Assembly: GCA_945883455.1 (NCBI GenBank)
Contig: CAMCXJ010000008.1
Span: forward strand, 1 to 26,162
Reading direction: 5' to 3'
DNA from: Prosthecobacter debontii
GTDB taxonomy: Bacteria > Verrucomicrobiota > Verrucomicrobiia > Verrucomicrobiales > Akkermansiaceae
DNA: 26,162 bases
The notes under the pieces are model-generated. The model saw only the letters and a list, made by a program, of their open reading frames with translations, was not told the DNA's origin and searched no databases. The position numbers and the translations under genes are program-made. Below are positions 1 through 8,987 of the stretch, piece by piece (position 1 is the stretch's first letter; each line of letters opens with the position of its first letter).

Positions 1-8
1 TCACCACT

Positions 9-725
9 TCACCAGTTCACGTTCTTCCCGCGCGTGTCGATGTGCGTGAAAGACGAGTAACTACCGACACCCCCCTTGAAGAGGCCGCGGTCACGGAGGC
101 TGCGGGTCGCGGAGGTGACGTTTCGTGCCGATGTGTCAAATTGCACATCCACCGCCACGTTCGCTTGGTGCCAGGATTGCCGCTTGGCTCCTCTGCAGCG
201 GGCGTTGTAAGCGGGCGTACGGTAGGCGGAAACGATTTCCTTCACGGGAGTCCGCATTTCCGAGGAAATCCGGTCGATCACTCGGAGCGTGTAGCCCATG
301 CGTACCCATAACTCGCGCGGCGGGAGCGCATTCCAGACCGAGCCGCGCTCCTTGGCGTGTGCCGCGATCACATCCTGTGCGCTGATGTTACGCAGTTTCA
401 GTGAATTAAGGTAATTCGTGTAATCCTTGAGATTGCGACCCTGCAGGCGCACCCACTCCTCAGGAAAACCGCCGACTTTCTGGCTCGGTGCGGCGACCTT
501 GCCGACACGTGAATCGCTGGGAATCGTTTTCACTTTCACCACGGGCACATCATTCATCCCGCTCCACTTCCACATCGCGCCGGCTTTACCGGAAGAGGCA
601 CAGAGCGCCGCGCTAACCAATCCCAACGTGGCGATCACCTTGCGTCGGCTGGATAGAGAATCTGGAGAGTTCGCCGCTGGAATGGGCGAAAGGTATCGTG
701 TGGACTGCTCTTGTGGGTCGGTCAT
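9..725 (-). CDS. Tat-exported M15/DUF882-like peptidase
   Basis: Complete 238-residue ORF. The N-terminus carries a twin-arginine signal (SSRRKVIATLGLVSAALC, about residues 25-42) ending near GKAGA, which suggests export of a folded, metal-loaded protein. The C-terminal third has the layout of peptidase M15A / DUF882 (YcbK-like) domains: SAYRTPAYNARCRGA, then SWHQANVAVDV giving a His and an Asp ligand, and finally FTHIDTRG giving the second His. In this family these residues bind zinc and the enzymes cleave peptidoglycan peptides (D-Ala-D-Ala or endopeptidase type). The central part (WVRLQGRNLKDYTNYLN...) is not recognised. The start is the first ATG of the frame; no good Shine-Dalgarno is visible and a later start before the RR motif is possible. 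It is followed upstream by isocitrate dehydrogenase on the same strand, 45 bp away, with no obvious functional link. Confidence 0.75.
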   Translation of the reverse strand: MTDPQEQSTRYLSPIPAANSPDSLSSRRKVIATLGLVSAALCASSGKAGAMWKWSGMNDVPVVKVKTIPSDSRVGKVAAPSQKVGGFPEEWVRLQGRNLKDYTNYLNSLKLRNISAQDVIAAHAKERGSVWNALPPRELWVRMGYTLRVIDRISSEMRTPVKEIVSAYRTPAYNARCRGAKRQSWHQANVAVDVQFDTSARNVTSATRSLRDRGLFKGGVGSYSSFTHIDTRGKNVNW

Positions 726-770
726 CGGACAAATGGGGATCGATATTAGATTTTTGATATTGAGACTTCG

Positions 771-3026
771 CTATCCCAAGATCGCGTTGAGCGTGGGGCT
801 GGGGCGGAGAGCCGCGTTGGCTTTTGCCTCGTCCGGGAGGTAGTAGCCGCCGATGTTGGCGGGCTGGCCTTGGACGGCAAGGAGTTCGGCGACGATGGTT
901 TCCTCGTTTTCCGTGAGGGCGGCGGCGAGGGGGGCGAAGGCGGCCTTGAGGGTGGGGTCGGCGTCCTGTTTGGCGAGCGCTTGGGCCCAGTAGAGGGCGA
1001 GGTAGAAATGGGAGCCGCGGTTATCGAGGGTGCCGAGCTTGCGGCCGGGAGAGCGGTCGTGTTCGAGGAAAAGTCCGGTGGCGGCATCGAGGGTTTCGGC
1101 GAGAACTTTTGCCTTGGCGTTGCCTTCTGTGTCCGCGAGGTGCTCGAAGGAAGCGGCGAGGGCGAAGAACTCGCCGAGTGAATCCCAGCGCAGGTAGTTT
1201 TCTTGGGTGAACTGCTCGACGTGCTTCGGTGCGGAGCCGCCCGCGCCCGTTTCAAACAAGCCGCCGCCGTTCATCAGCGGAACGATGGAGAGCATCTTCG
1301 CGGAAGTGCCGACCTCGAGGATGGGGAAGAGATCGGTGAGATAATCACGCAGGACGTTGCCGGTGACGGAGACGGTATCAAGACCTTGCACGATGCGCTC
1401 CAGCGTTTTCAGGCAAGCGGCGGCGGGTGGCAGGATGGTGATGTCGAGGCCGGCGGTGTCGTGGTCGGCGAGATAGGTTTTCACCTTGGAAATGATTTCC
1501 GCGTCGTGAGCGCGGGATTCATCGAGCCAGAAGATCGCGGGGGTTGCGGAGAGGCGCGCACGGGTGACGGCGAGTTTCACCCAATCGCGGACGGAGGCAT
1601 CTTTGGTCTGGCAGGCGCGCCAGATGTCGCCTGCTTTGACTTCGTGCTCAAAGAGGATTGTTGATTGTTGATCCGACTTCGCCAAGGCTTCGACGGACAG
1701 GTCGTTGATTGCTGATACTCGGATTGTCCCATCATGCGGGATCTCGAAGGTCTTGTTGTGGGAGCCGTATTCCTCGGCGGCCTTGGCCATGAGGCCGACG
1801 TTGGGGACGGAGCCCATGGTCTTGGGATCGAGCGCGCCGTTTTCTCGGCAGAAGTCGATGACGGTTTGATAGACGCCGGCGTAGGAGGAATCCGGGATCA
1901 CGGCGAGGGTGTCCTGGAGTTTCCCAGCGGCGTTCCACATCTGGCCGGAAGTGCGGATCATGGCGGGCATGGAGGCATCGACGATGACGTCGGAGGGGAC
2001 GTGGAGGTTGGTGATGCCCTTGTCTGAATTCACCATGGCGAGCGCGGGGCCGTCCGCATAAACCTTCGCGATGTCCGCCTCGATCTCCGCTTTCTTTTCG
2101 GCGGGGAGGGATTGGATTTTGGAAACGAGGTCGCCGAAGCCGTTGTTGTAGTCGATGCCGAGGGGCGCGAGGGTTTCGCGGTGTTTCGCAATGAGATCGC
2201 GGAAGAAGACTTTCACAGCGTGGCCGAAAATAATGGGGTCGCTGACCTTCATCATGGTGGCTTTCATGTGGAGGGAGAGCAGGACGCCGGAGTTTTTCGC
2301 CTCCGCGATCTGCTCGTCGAGGAACACGGTGAGCGCTTCCTTGGAGAGGAAGGTTCCATCGAAGATCTCACCGGCGAGGAGCGGGGTGGATTCCTTGAGA
2401 ACGATGATAGAGCCATCGGCGGCGACGAGTTCAATCTTCGCATCGGTGGCGGCGGGGACGGTAACGGATTTCTCGTTGGAGAAGAAATCGCCCTTGCCCG
2501 CCATGGTGCCGACCTTGGTTTTCGAGTCCTTGCTCCATGCGCCCATGGAGTGCGGGTGTTTGCGTGCGTAATCCTTGACGGCTTTCGGCGCGCGGCGGTC
2601 AGAGTTACCCTCACGCAGGACAGGATTGACCGCCGAACCCATGACCTTCGCGTAACGGGCGCGGGCGTCATTTTCCCCATCCGTGGACGGGTTTTCCGGG
2701 AAATCGGGGATGGGGAAACCTTTTCCCTGGAGCTCGGCGATGGCTTCCTTGAGCTGTGGGACGGAGGCGGAGATGTTCGGAAGCTTGATGATGTTTACGT
2801 CCGGAAGAAGGGTCATTTTTCCCAACTTGGCGAGATGGTCGGGGACTTGTTGGTCCGCGGTGAGGAGATCGGGAAATTGGGAAAGAATGCGGCCAGCAAG
2901 GGAGATATCCCTGGTTTCCACACGAATGCCGGCCGGTTTCGCGAACGCTTGCACGATGGGAAGGAAAGAATAGGTCGCGAGCGCGGGTGCCTCGTCGGTC
3001 TTGGTGTAGATGATGGTGCTGGGCAT
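771..3026 (-). CDS. icd: Monomeric NADP-dependent isocitrate dehydrogenase
   Basis: 751 residues, close to the roughly 740 usual for the monomeric IDH family, which converts isocitrate to 2-oxoglutarate with NADP+ in the TCA cycle. It aligns by eye over its whole length with this family: the N-terminal MPSTIIYTKTDEAPALATYS, the segments RAPKAVKDYARKHPHSMGAW, LLSLHMKATMMKVSDPIIFG and HVPSDVIVDASMPAMIR, and the C-terminal LMNGGGLFETGAGGSAPKHV and LGTLDNRGSHFYLALYWAQ are hallmark stretches. The frame opens 16 codons further upstream, but MPSTIIYTK is the family-like N-terminus, so that ATG was taken. It is unrelated in sequence to the dimeric Icd of E. coli. Divergent from the next gene across about 110 bp that should hold both promoters. 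No truncation or frameshift is seen. Confidence 0.96.
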   Translation of the reverse strand: MPSTIIYTKTDEAPALATYSFLPIVQAFAKPAGIRVETRDISLAGRILSQFPDLLTADQQVPDHLAKLGKMTLLPDVNIIKLPNISASVPQLKEAIAELQGKGFPIPDFPENPSTDGENDARARYAKVMGSAVNPVLREGNSDRRAPKAVKDYARKHPHSMGAWSKDSKTKVGTMAGKGDFFSNEKSVTVPAATDAKIELVAADGSIIVLKESTPLLAGEIFDGTFLSKEALTVFLDEQIAEAKNSGVLLSLHMKATMMKVSDPIIFGHAVKVFFRDLIAKHRETLAPLGIDYNNGFGDLVSKIQSLPAEKKAEIEADIAKVYADGPALAMVNSDKGITNLHVPSDVIVDASMPAMIRTSGQMWNAAGKLQDTLAVIPDSSYAGVYQTVIDFCRENGALDPKTMGSVPNVGLMAKAAEEYGSHNKTFEIPHDGTIRVSAINDLSVEALAKSDQQSTILFEHEVKAGDIWRACQTKDASVRDWVKLAVTRARLSATPAIFWLDESRAHDAEIISKVKTYLADHDTAGLDITILPPAAACLKTLERIVQGLDTVSVTGNVLRDYLTDLFPILEVGTSAKMLSIVPLMNGGGLFETGAGGSAPKHVEQFTQENYLRWDSLGEFFALAASFEHLADTEGNAKAKVLAETLDAATGLFLEHDRSPGRKLGTLDNRGSHFYLALYWAQALAKQDADPTLKAAFAPLAAALTENEETIVAELLAVQGQPANIGGYYLPDEAKANAALRPSPTLNAILG

Positions 3027-3138
3027 GTCGGTGGAGTGCGGGGTGTTTTTAGGTGAAGGGTCGGGCGGGGTCAAGGGAGGTATGGAGCTTATGGAATTGG
3101 CGGTTGCGGAGCGCGGGGGTGGGTGTCATTTTTCACAC

Positions 3139-3969
3139 ATGAAAGTAAGATTCGGTTCGGCGCTTTTCGCCTTCGCTTTGGCTTCGGGGCTGGGTTTCGG
3201 CCAAGATGAGGAAGCGAAACCCAACATCCCCGAGGATTTGCTCGATGATGCGCATGTCCGCGAGGAACTGGGCGTGAACGAGTTCACCGCGCCCTCGATC
3301 TCCAAGCTTTTCGAGACGCTGGAGTTCCTCATGCCGCTGCCGCTGATGGAGATGGAACGTGCGCCCGATGAGCGAATGCCGCTGGATCGTGCGGATTTGG
3401 CCATCGAGCTCGGTTTCCTGATCGCTGATGGTTTCCTGATCGTGCAGGCCGGGCAGATGGATAAAGTGGAAAAAATGGCGACCGACCTGACCCGTTACGG
3501 CAAGGCGCTGGGAGCAGGCGACCGCATCAACCGCCACGCGGCGGCTCTTCTGGAAAGCGCGAAGAAACAGAACGTGGAGCAGCTCAAAAAAGAGCTGGCG
3601 GCCACGCAGAAGGATGTCGAGATCGAGCTGGTGACATTGCGCGATGCGGATCTGGCGCATTTGATTTCTCTGGGCGGATGGATCCGCGCGCTGGAGGTTT
3701 CCACCGTCGCGGTGGACAAGCAGTTTTCCCCCGAACGCGCTAGCAAGGTGATGCGCGAGGACATCGCGGATTATTACACGGAGATCGTAGCGGGGCTTGA
3801 GCCGAGGATTTCCGAAAGACCGAACTACCTTGAGATCCGCGACCTACTTTCCGGCCTGCGGAATGAAATGGTGATCGCGGACGGCGAGGAGCCGACCGTG
3901 GAAAAGCTGAAGGAGATCCGTGAGCAGGCCGCGAAACTAGTGACTCTGGCCTTACAAAGGCAGGAGTAA
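3139..3969 (+). CDS. Secreted helical protein of unknown function
   Basis: 276-residue protein not recognised by family. It begins with a clear Sec signal peptide (MKVRFGSALFAFALASGLGFGQ, cleavage probably after GFG or GFGQ), so it is periplasmic or exported. The mature part is acidic and largely alpha-helical by composition, with a Lys/Glu-rich heptad-like stretch around residues 135-160 (ESAKKQNVEQLKKELAATQK). There is no membrane segment apart from the signal and no cysteine pair. The frame stays open further upstream, but the ATG directly before the signal peptide is the sensible start. It is followed after 37 bp by the dehydrogenase gene; the spacer is A+T-rich (CTTTAAATTTTAAATCC) and no terminator is visible, so co-transcription is possible. 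Confidence 0.7.
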   Translation: MKVRFGSALFAFALASGLGFGQDEEAKPNIPEDLLDDAHVREELGVNEFTAPSISKLFETLEFLMPLPLMEMERAPDERMPLDRADLAIELGFLIADGFLIVQAGQMDKVEKMATDLTRYGKALGAGDRINRHAAALLESAKKQNVEQLKKELAATQKDVEIELVTLRDADLAHLISLGGWIRALEVSTVAVDKQFSPERASKVMREDIADYYTEIVAGLEPRISERPNYLEIRDLLSGLRNEMVIADGEEPTVEKLKEIREQAAKLVTLALQRQE

Positions 3970-4006
3970 GAAAACCCTAAGCTTTAAATTTTAAATCCTA
4001 AGGAAG

Positions 4007-4840
4007 ATGCAGAGAGTCGCGGTATTGGGGTTGGGGATCGTGGGCTCGCGGGTGCGGGAGAGGCTGCTGGCGGCGGCTTATCCGGTGACCTGCTGGAGCC
4101 GCACGCAACGTGGCCTAGTTGGGGAGAAGGATTCGCCGGAGGAAGCGGTCAAGGAAGCAGATTTGGTGTCGGTCTATCTGAAAGACGCGCCGATGGTGCG
4201 GGAGGTTTTCGAGAGGGCGAAAGCGGGGCTGAAAAGCGGCGCGATCGTGCTGAACCATTCCACCATCGATCTTGCGACGACGCTCTGGCTCGCCGAACAA
4301 TGCGCGGCGAAAGGCTGCGATTTCATCGACGCGCCGTTCACCGGCAGCAAGGACGCCTCGGCCGCCGGGCAGTTGCTCTACTACACCGCCGGGAATGAGG
4401 AGCTGGTGGAAAGTGTTTCCGATTTCCTAGCGGTGAGTTCGAAAGGCCGCATCCACTGCGGCGAGATCGGCGCGGCTACGGTCACGAAACTCGCCACGAA
4501 CCTGATCTCCGCCTGCACGGTTCAGGCGATGTCCGAAGCACTCGCTATCGCGGCACGACATGGCGTGGCTCCGGAAATTTTCACTGAGGCGGCCATCCGT
4601 AACGGCAGCGGCTCCCCACTCATGGCGATGAAATATCCCGGCATCCTCAAGGGCGATTTTGAGCCGCATTTCACCATGGCAAATATGTGGAAGGACAGCC
4701 GCTACGCCCTCGCGCTCGCAGAGTCGGCGGGCATGAATTTGCCTGCGATCACAGCGGTTTCCGCTCGTATGGGCGAGATGTGCGCGGAAGGTTCCGGCGA
4801 GCTGGATTTCTCGGCACTCGCCAAGGCTTATGAAAGCTGA
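4007..4840 (+). CDS. NAD(P)-dependent beta-hydroxyacid dehydrogenase
   Basis: 277 residues, typical for the 3-hydroxyisobutyrate dehydrogenase / GLYR family. The N-terminal Rossmann motif is VAVLGLGIVGSRV (glycines at 8, 10 and 13). The substrate-binding stretch is FIDAPFTGSKDASAAGQLLYYTAG (family pattern AP-SG---A--G-L). The catalytic Lys lies in ATVTKLATNLI and the C-terminal helical domain has FTMANMWKDSRYALALAES. Members reduce or oxidise short 3-hydroxyacids such as 3-hydroxyisobutyrate, tartronate semialdehyde or succinic semialdehyde; the substrate cannot be decided here. A purine-rich AAGGA lies immediately before the ATG, with a very short spacing. Its stop overlaps the ygfZ-like start by 11 bp, indicating translational coupling. 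Confidence 0.88.
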   Translation: MQRVAVLGLGIVGSRVRERLLAAAYPVTCWSRTQRGLVGEKDSPEEAVKEADLVSVYLKDAPMVREVFERAKAGLKSGAIVLNHSTIDLATTLWLAEQCAAKGCDFIDAPFTGSKDASAAGQLLYYTAGNEELVESVSDFLAVSSKGRIHCGEIGAATVTKLATNLISACTVQAMSEALAIAARHGVAPEIFTEAAIRNGSGSPLMAMKYPGILKGDFEPHFTMANMWKDSRYALALAESAGMNLPAITAVSARMGEMCAEGSGELDFSALAKAYES

Positions 4841-5510
4841 CCTCGGTAAAAAACCTGGTGCTCTGGAGTTCAGCGGACCGGACGCGGTGCGCTTTCTCAA
4901 CGGGCAGATTACCCAGGATGTGCGGAAAGTGATGGGCACCGGCCTTGTTCTGCCGAGCTGCGTGACGGATGCAAAGGGGCGGCTCCAGTTCCGGGTATGG
5001 ATCGCGGAGGGCTGCGGCGGCGTGCTGGTGATCTGCCGCGAGGGCATGACCGAGGATCTGGAAACGCGCCTGACGCGCTACCTCATCGCCGATGATGTGG
5101 AGGTGCGCGATGTGAGCGACAAGTTCTGCATCGGGGATTTTGCCATCCCGGAAATGGACGAAGCGGAACGCATCGAGAAAGGAATCCCGAGATGGGGCGC
5201 GGAACTCAAGGAAGGCATGTTGCCGCCCGAAGCTGGTCTCGACGCCACGGACATTTCCTACAACAAAGGCTGCTACATCGGCCAGGAAGTAATTTCCCGC
5301 ATCAAAAGCGCGGGCAAGGTAAACCGACGGCTCACGAAGTTTGCTTTCGAAACAGAAGGCATCATCGGCGAGATCACCGACACCGAAGGCAAGCCCTGTG
5401 GCGAGGTGACCAGCGTCAGCGGCTTGCTTGGATTGGGTTTTTTGAAACGGGGCGTGGAGGAAGATACCGCGCTGAGGCTGGGAGATCGGGTGGTTTCAAT
5501 CGCAAGCTGA
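4830..5510 (+). CDS. ygfZ: YgfZ/GcvT-like folate-binding protein
   Basis: 226 residues. The diagnostic YgfZ signature KGCYIGQEV is present (about residues 146-154), preceded by the N-terminal GcvT-like fold with FSGPDAVRFLNGQITQDV, another family hallmark. YgfZ proteins bind tetrahydrofolate and help maintain certain Fe-S enzymes; the signature cysteine is functionally important in E. coli. The protein is shorter than E. coli YgfZ (about 325), as in many non-proteobacterial members. The start overlaps the upstream dehydrogenase by 11 bp. Fe-S client enzymes elsewhere in the window include IspG. Confidence 0.87.
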   Translation: MKADLGKKPGALEFSGPDAVRFLNGQITQDVRKVMGTGLVLPSCVTDAKGRLQFRVWIAEGCGGVLVICREGMTEDLETRLTRYLIADDVEVRDVSDKFCIGDFAIPEMDEAERIEKGIPRWGAELKEGMLPPEAGLDATDISYNKGCYIGQEVISRIKSAGKVNRRLTKFAFETEGIIGEITDTEGKPCGEVTSVSGLLGLGFLKRGVEEDTALRLGDRVVSIAS

Positions 5511-5631
5511 ACTCGCTATATGTTTGCGATAAATATGCCATATGCACCGCACTACTATCATGTTGCCAGAGGATTTCCCTGAAAGAAATTTCCCCTTTCC
5601 AGATGGTCTTCCGAGTCCATGCTTTGACCAC

Positions 5632-7245
5632 ATGACTTCGGATTTTCTGGTGATCGGCGCAGGGATAGCGGGATTGTCCTTTGCCCTGCGCGCGGCGAAA
5701 CACGGCAAGGTGACGATCCTGACGAAAGGGAAAGCCGAGGAATCGAACACGGCGTGGGCGCAGGGCGGGATCGCCTCCGTGCTGCCGCCTGATCTCCGCG
5801 CCGAGGGCGATTCTGTGGAAAGCCACGTGGTCGATACGCTCGACGCAGGCGCGGGGCTTTGTAATGTGGAGGTCGTACGGCGCATCATCGAGGAGGGTGA
5901 CGACGCCATCGCGGATCTGCTCGGATACGGGGTCGAGTTCGATAAGGAGGACGGTCGTTTCATGCTGGGGAAAGAAGGCGGGCACAGCCACCGCCGCATC
6001 CTCCATGCCCGCGACACCACAGGCCGCGAGGTCGCGCGCGCCATGCTGAAAGCCGCCCGCCGCGAACCGAACATCACCCTGTTAGAAAACCATTTCGTGA
6101 TCGACCTCATCACCTCCGCGCGGCTCGGTGCCGTCACCAACGACCGCGTGCTCGGAGCGTATGTTCTCCAGCGGGAAACGGGCGGAGTTACGGTGTTCCG
6201 CTCCGACCGCGTGGTGCTCGCAGCTGGCGGTTGCGGGAAAGTTTATCTCTACACCACCAACCCCGACTCCGCGACCGGCGACGGCGTGGCGCTCGGCTGG
6301 CGCGCAGGCGCGACGGTGGCAAACATGGAGTTCATCCAGTTCCACCCCACCTGTTTCTACAACCCAGCGGCCACCGGCCCGGAGGCGCGATCATTCCTGG
6401 TCAGCGAGGCGGTGCGCGGCGAGGGCGGGATTTTGCGCAACGCGAAGGGCGAGGATTTTACCAAAAAAATCGACCCGCGCGGCTCGCTAGCACCGCGCGA
6501 CATCGTCGCCCGCGCGATCGACCGCGAGATCAAGAAAACCGGCGCCCCATGCGTCTATCTCGATGTCACCCACAAGCCGCCCGGTTTCATGCGCGAGCAT
6601 TTCCCCTACATCCACGAGACCCTGCTGAAATTCGGCGTGGACTGCGAAAAGGAACCCATTCCCGTCGTCCCGGCAGCGCATTACATGTGCGGCGGGCTGA
6701 AGACGGATGTGACTGGGAAAACCACGGTGCGCGGGCTGTTCGCCATCGGTGAAGTCGGCTGCACCGGCCTTCATGGCGCGAACCGGCTCGCCTCCAACTC
6801 GCTGCTTGAAGGCAACGTAGTAGGCCGCCTCGCGCTGGGGGAAATGATGCGGCTCTATCCGCCCGACAAGCCGCACATGGACGCGCCGCCGATCCCGGAA
6901 TGGCACCACGGCGATGTCGCGGAGCCCGATGAACTCGTCGTCATCTACCACAACTGGGACGAGATCCGCCGCCTGATGTGGGACTATGTTTCCATCGTCC
7001 GCACCGACAACCGCCTACGCCGAGCCGCCGCCCGCTTGCGGAACCTGAAAAAGGAAGTCCGCGAGTTCTACTGGGGCCACCGCGTCAACGCCGACATCCT
7101 AGAGCTGCGTAACCTCGTCGCCGTAGCCGGCATCATCGTCGAGTGCGCCCTGCGCCGCAGAGAATCGCGCGGATTGCATCACACCCTCGATTATCCCGAA
7201 ACTGACGACCGCTTTAAAAAAGACACGACGCTGAGGAAATTCTGA
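5632..7245 (+). CDS. nadB: L-aspartate oxidase (NAD biosynthesis)
   Basis: 537 residues from the chosen ATG. NadB oxidises L-aspartate to iminoaspartate, the first step of de novo NAD synthesis, in the cytoplasm. Visible motifs: FAD-binding FLVIGAGIAGLS (GxGxxG at 9-14), SNTAWAQGGIA, the active-site loop EGGHSHRRILHARDTTGRE, NMEFIQFHPTCF, and the C-terminal FAD motif TGLHGANRLASNSLLEG. These fit NadB better than the related succinate dehydrogenase or fumarate reductase flavoproteins. The frame extends 30 codons upstream (ATG at 5542), but that part has no family similarity and the FAD motif normally lies within the first residues. The end is convergent with the Cys-rich small ORF and rseP. 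Confidence 0.95.
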   Translation: MTSDFLVIGAGIAGLSFALRAAKHGKVTILTKGKAEESNTAWAQGGIASVLPPDLRAEGDSVESHVVDTLDAGAGLCNVEVVRRIIEEGDDAIADLLGYGVEFDKEDGRFMLGKEGGHSHRRILHARDTTGREVARAMLKAARREPNITLLENHFVIDLITSARLGAVTNDRVLGAYVLQRETGGVTVFRSDRVVLAAGGCGKVYLYTTNPDSATGDGVALGWRAGATVANMEFIQFHPTCFYNPAATGPEARSFLVSEAVRGEGGILRNAKGEDFTKKIDPRGSLAPRDIVARAIDREIKKTGAPCVYLDVTHKPPGFMREHFPYIHETLLKFGVDCEKEPIPVVPAAHYMCGGLKTDVTGKTTVRGLFAIGEVGCTGLHGANRLASNSLLEGNVVGRLALGEMMRLYPPDKPHMDAPPIPEWHHGDVAEPDELVVIYHNWDEIRRLMWDYVSIVRTDNRLRRAAARLRNLKKEVREFYWGHRVNADILELRNLVAVAGIIVECALRRRESRGLHHTLDYPETDDRFKKDTTLRKF

Positions 7246-7268
7246 GCGCGTTAAATCCCGGAGCAGGA

Positions 7269-7409
7269 TCAGCTTTCATCGCCGAACAATCCGCAGCAAG
7301 ACGTTACCTCATGGTAACAGGATTCGCAGAGTGCTTCATCACCGAGATGACCTACTGCCTCTTGGCCGCAGCGGTCGCAGGCTTCAGGCTGCACGGATTC
7401 AGCGTTCAT
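7269..7409 (-). CDS. Small Cys-rich zinc-ribbon-like protein
   Basis: 46 codons (47 if the adjacent ATG at 7412 is used). Read from the minus strand it gives MNAESVQPEACDRCGQ, then EAVGHLGDEALCESCYHEV and TSCCGLFGDES. Two CxxC knuckles (CDRC and CESC), about 17 residues apart, plus a CC pair make a treble-clef or ribbon-like metal site likely. The start overlaps the rseP stop (ATGATGA arrangement) and a GAGGA Shine-Dalgarno lies just ahead inside the last rseP codons. This strongly favours a real, translationally coupled gene. No named family is recognised. What else it could be: chance ORF, but chance would not easily give paired CxxC motifs plus a well-placed ribosome site. Confidence 0.68.
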   Translation of the reverse strand: MNAESVQPEACDRCGQEAVGHLGDEALCESCYHEVTSCCGLFGDES

Positions 7410-8824
7410 CATTCCTCAAAGATAACTTCTTTAGCTGCTTTGTCGCCGTGGCCGAAACTATCACCGATATCCTTACTGCTGACGAATAGCATGAGAGACA
7501 TGAGCATCAATGCACAGACAGTTTGGAGAATCTCGAGCGGCTTCGCCCTAACCGGACGCCCGGATATCTTCTCAAGCAAGGCAAGAGTTATATGACCGCC
7601 ATCGAGGACTGGAAATGGCATCATGTTGAGCACTGCCAGGTTCACATTAAAGAGAACCATGAATACGAGGATTCGCCGCCACCCTTCATCCATTTGCAGC
7701 AGCTTGTATTGCATCTTCGCTATACCCACCGGCCCGCTCAGGTGATCGATACCTATGTTCGAACTCGGGGTCACCAATCCCACGATCGTAGTCCACATCA
7801 TCCTGAGACTGTCGCCAACCTGCGTAAATGGATCGGGATAGACGATACGCTTATCGACGTACGGCGATGAGAATAGTGACACCCCGAGAATTGGATCTGA
7901 ATCCGCAGGTTTAAGAGGTTTTTTTGCCTGAACGCTCAATGTGAAGGATTTCTCATCCCGAGAAATCACCACTTCGATTTTCTCAAAGCCTTGTGATTTG
8001 ATGAATTCAACTGCGTCCGCAGAATCGACGAATTTTCTGCCGTTAAGTGAAACGATCACATCCTCCTCCTTAATTCCTGCCTTCGCTGCGGGGCTGTGGG
8101 GAATTACGCCACCCACAACGAGTAGTTCCGATAATGGAGCAATACCAACTTGGCGCAGCCCTCGACGTTGATACCACTTGGCGGGTTGGATCTCAAAACT
8201 TGAAACAAGGGGCACTGGATCGGCTAAACCGGGACGCTCCACTAAGAACTTGATCTCAGGGCCTGAACTGAGGACTACCGACTCGAAGATGCTGTCCAGT
8301 GTGCCAGTAAAGCCGTTGACCGTTTTTCCATTGATTTGCACGATTTTATCGCCAGGCAGCATTCCCGCCTTCTCCGCCGGACTATCCTTAACAACTTCAC
8401 CGATAACCTGTGTCGGGACGAAATCCTTCGGTTTCCCCACGCCCCAGACCACAAGCGCCGCAGTAAGGGCGAGCAGCATGGAGAACAGCGGTCCGGCGAA
8501 GGCGACGATGATCTTGTCCATCGGCGTGATGGGCGGCAGGGGGGGGCGATCCTTGTCACCGCCCTCGATCGCCTCCATCGGTGCCATCTGCGGCAGCGCG
8601 ACGAAACCGCCCGCCGGGATCCAGCCGAGGCCGTATTGCACGCCCTTGTGTTCCATTTTCCAAATCGGTTTACCGAACCAGATCTGGAAACGGTCAATCT
8701 GTAAGCCCCGCCATTTCCCGGCGAGGAAGTGGCCGAGTTCGTGGACGAAGATGATGATATTGAAAAGCATCACCACCACGAAGATCAGCAGCAGGACTTG
8801 GAGAATGGTTTGGAGGGTGGTCAT
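7409..8824 (-). CDS. rseP: Site-2 membrane protease RseP (M50)
   Basis: 471 residues, an intramembrane zinc metalloprotease that in the family cleaves anti-sigma factors and other transmembrane substrates after site-1 cleavage. The first membrane helix carries the zinc motif HELGH (residues 28-32). PDZ-like domains follow (VIGEVVKDSPAEKAGMLPGD and VVGGVIPHSPAAKAGIKEED), so there are two tandem PDZ domains. The C-terminal membrane part contains the third-ligand motif NMMPFPVLDGGH and then LLEKISGRPV. The frame opens 17 codons earlier, but MTTLQTILQ directly precedes the membrane helix. Often rseP follows dxr or cdsA; here neither is adjacent, and recG lies divergently across about 160 bp. Its stop overlaps the small Cys-rich ORF. 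Confidence 0.95.
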   Translation of the reverse strand: MTTLQTILQVLLLIFVVVMLFNIIIFVHELGHFLAGKWRGLQIDRFQIWFGKPIWKMEHKGVQYGLGWIPAGGFVALPQMAPMEAIEGGDKDRPPLPPITPMDKIIVAFAGPLFSMLLALTAALVVWGVGKPKDFVPTQVIGEVVKDSPAEKAGMLPGDKIVQINGKTVNGFTGTLDSIFESVVLSSGPEIKFLVERPGLADPVPLVSSFEIQPAKWYQRRGLRQVGIAPLSELLVVGGVIPHSPAAKAGIKEEDVIVSLNGRKFVDSADAVEFIKSQGFEKIEVVISRDEKSFTLSVQAKKPLKPADSDPILGVSLFSSPYVDKRIVYPDPFTQVGDSLRMMWTTIVGLVTPSSNIGIDHLSGPVGIAKMQYKLLQMDEGWRRILVFMVLFNVNLAVLNMMPFPVLDGGHITLALLEKISGRPVRAKPLEILQTVCALMLMSLMLFVSSKDIGDSFGHGDKAAKEVIFEE

Positions 8825-8987
8825 GGGTATTGCGACGAATGCACGAAAAGCTACCCGCAAAGGAAAATCCCGCAAGCCTTTCCAACTCCGCCGGTTTGCA
8901 GGGTTCTTACACTAAGGAGAAAGAGAACCACGGATCCCTCCCGCCGCTTTGCGTTGAAAACCCCGGCTTTCCCGCCATGCTCCCGTC

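Noticed and set aside
746..1255. Minus-strand ORF of 169 codons rich in Ser and Pro
   Set aside because: It overlaps the isocitrate dehydrogenase gene in another frame and is low-complexity, typical of G+C-rich shadows.
2112..3056. Long plus-strand ORF (314 codons) across the isocitrate dehydrogenase gene
   Set aside because: It is an antisense shadow: its codon positions mirror those of the well-recognised enzyme and the product has no family features.
7311..7595. Plus-strand ORF of 94 codons
   Set aside because: It lies antisense to the Cys-rich small ORF and the end of rseP and shows no signal, motif or ribosome site.
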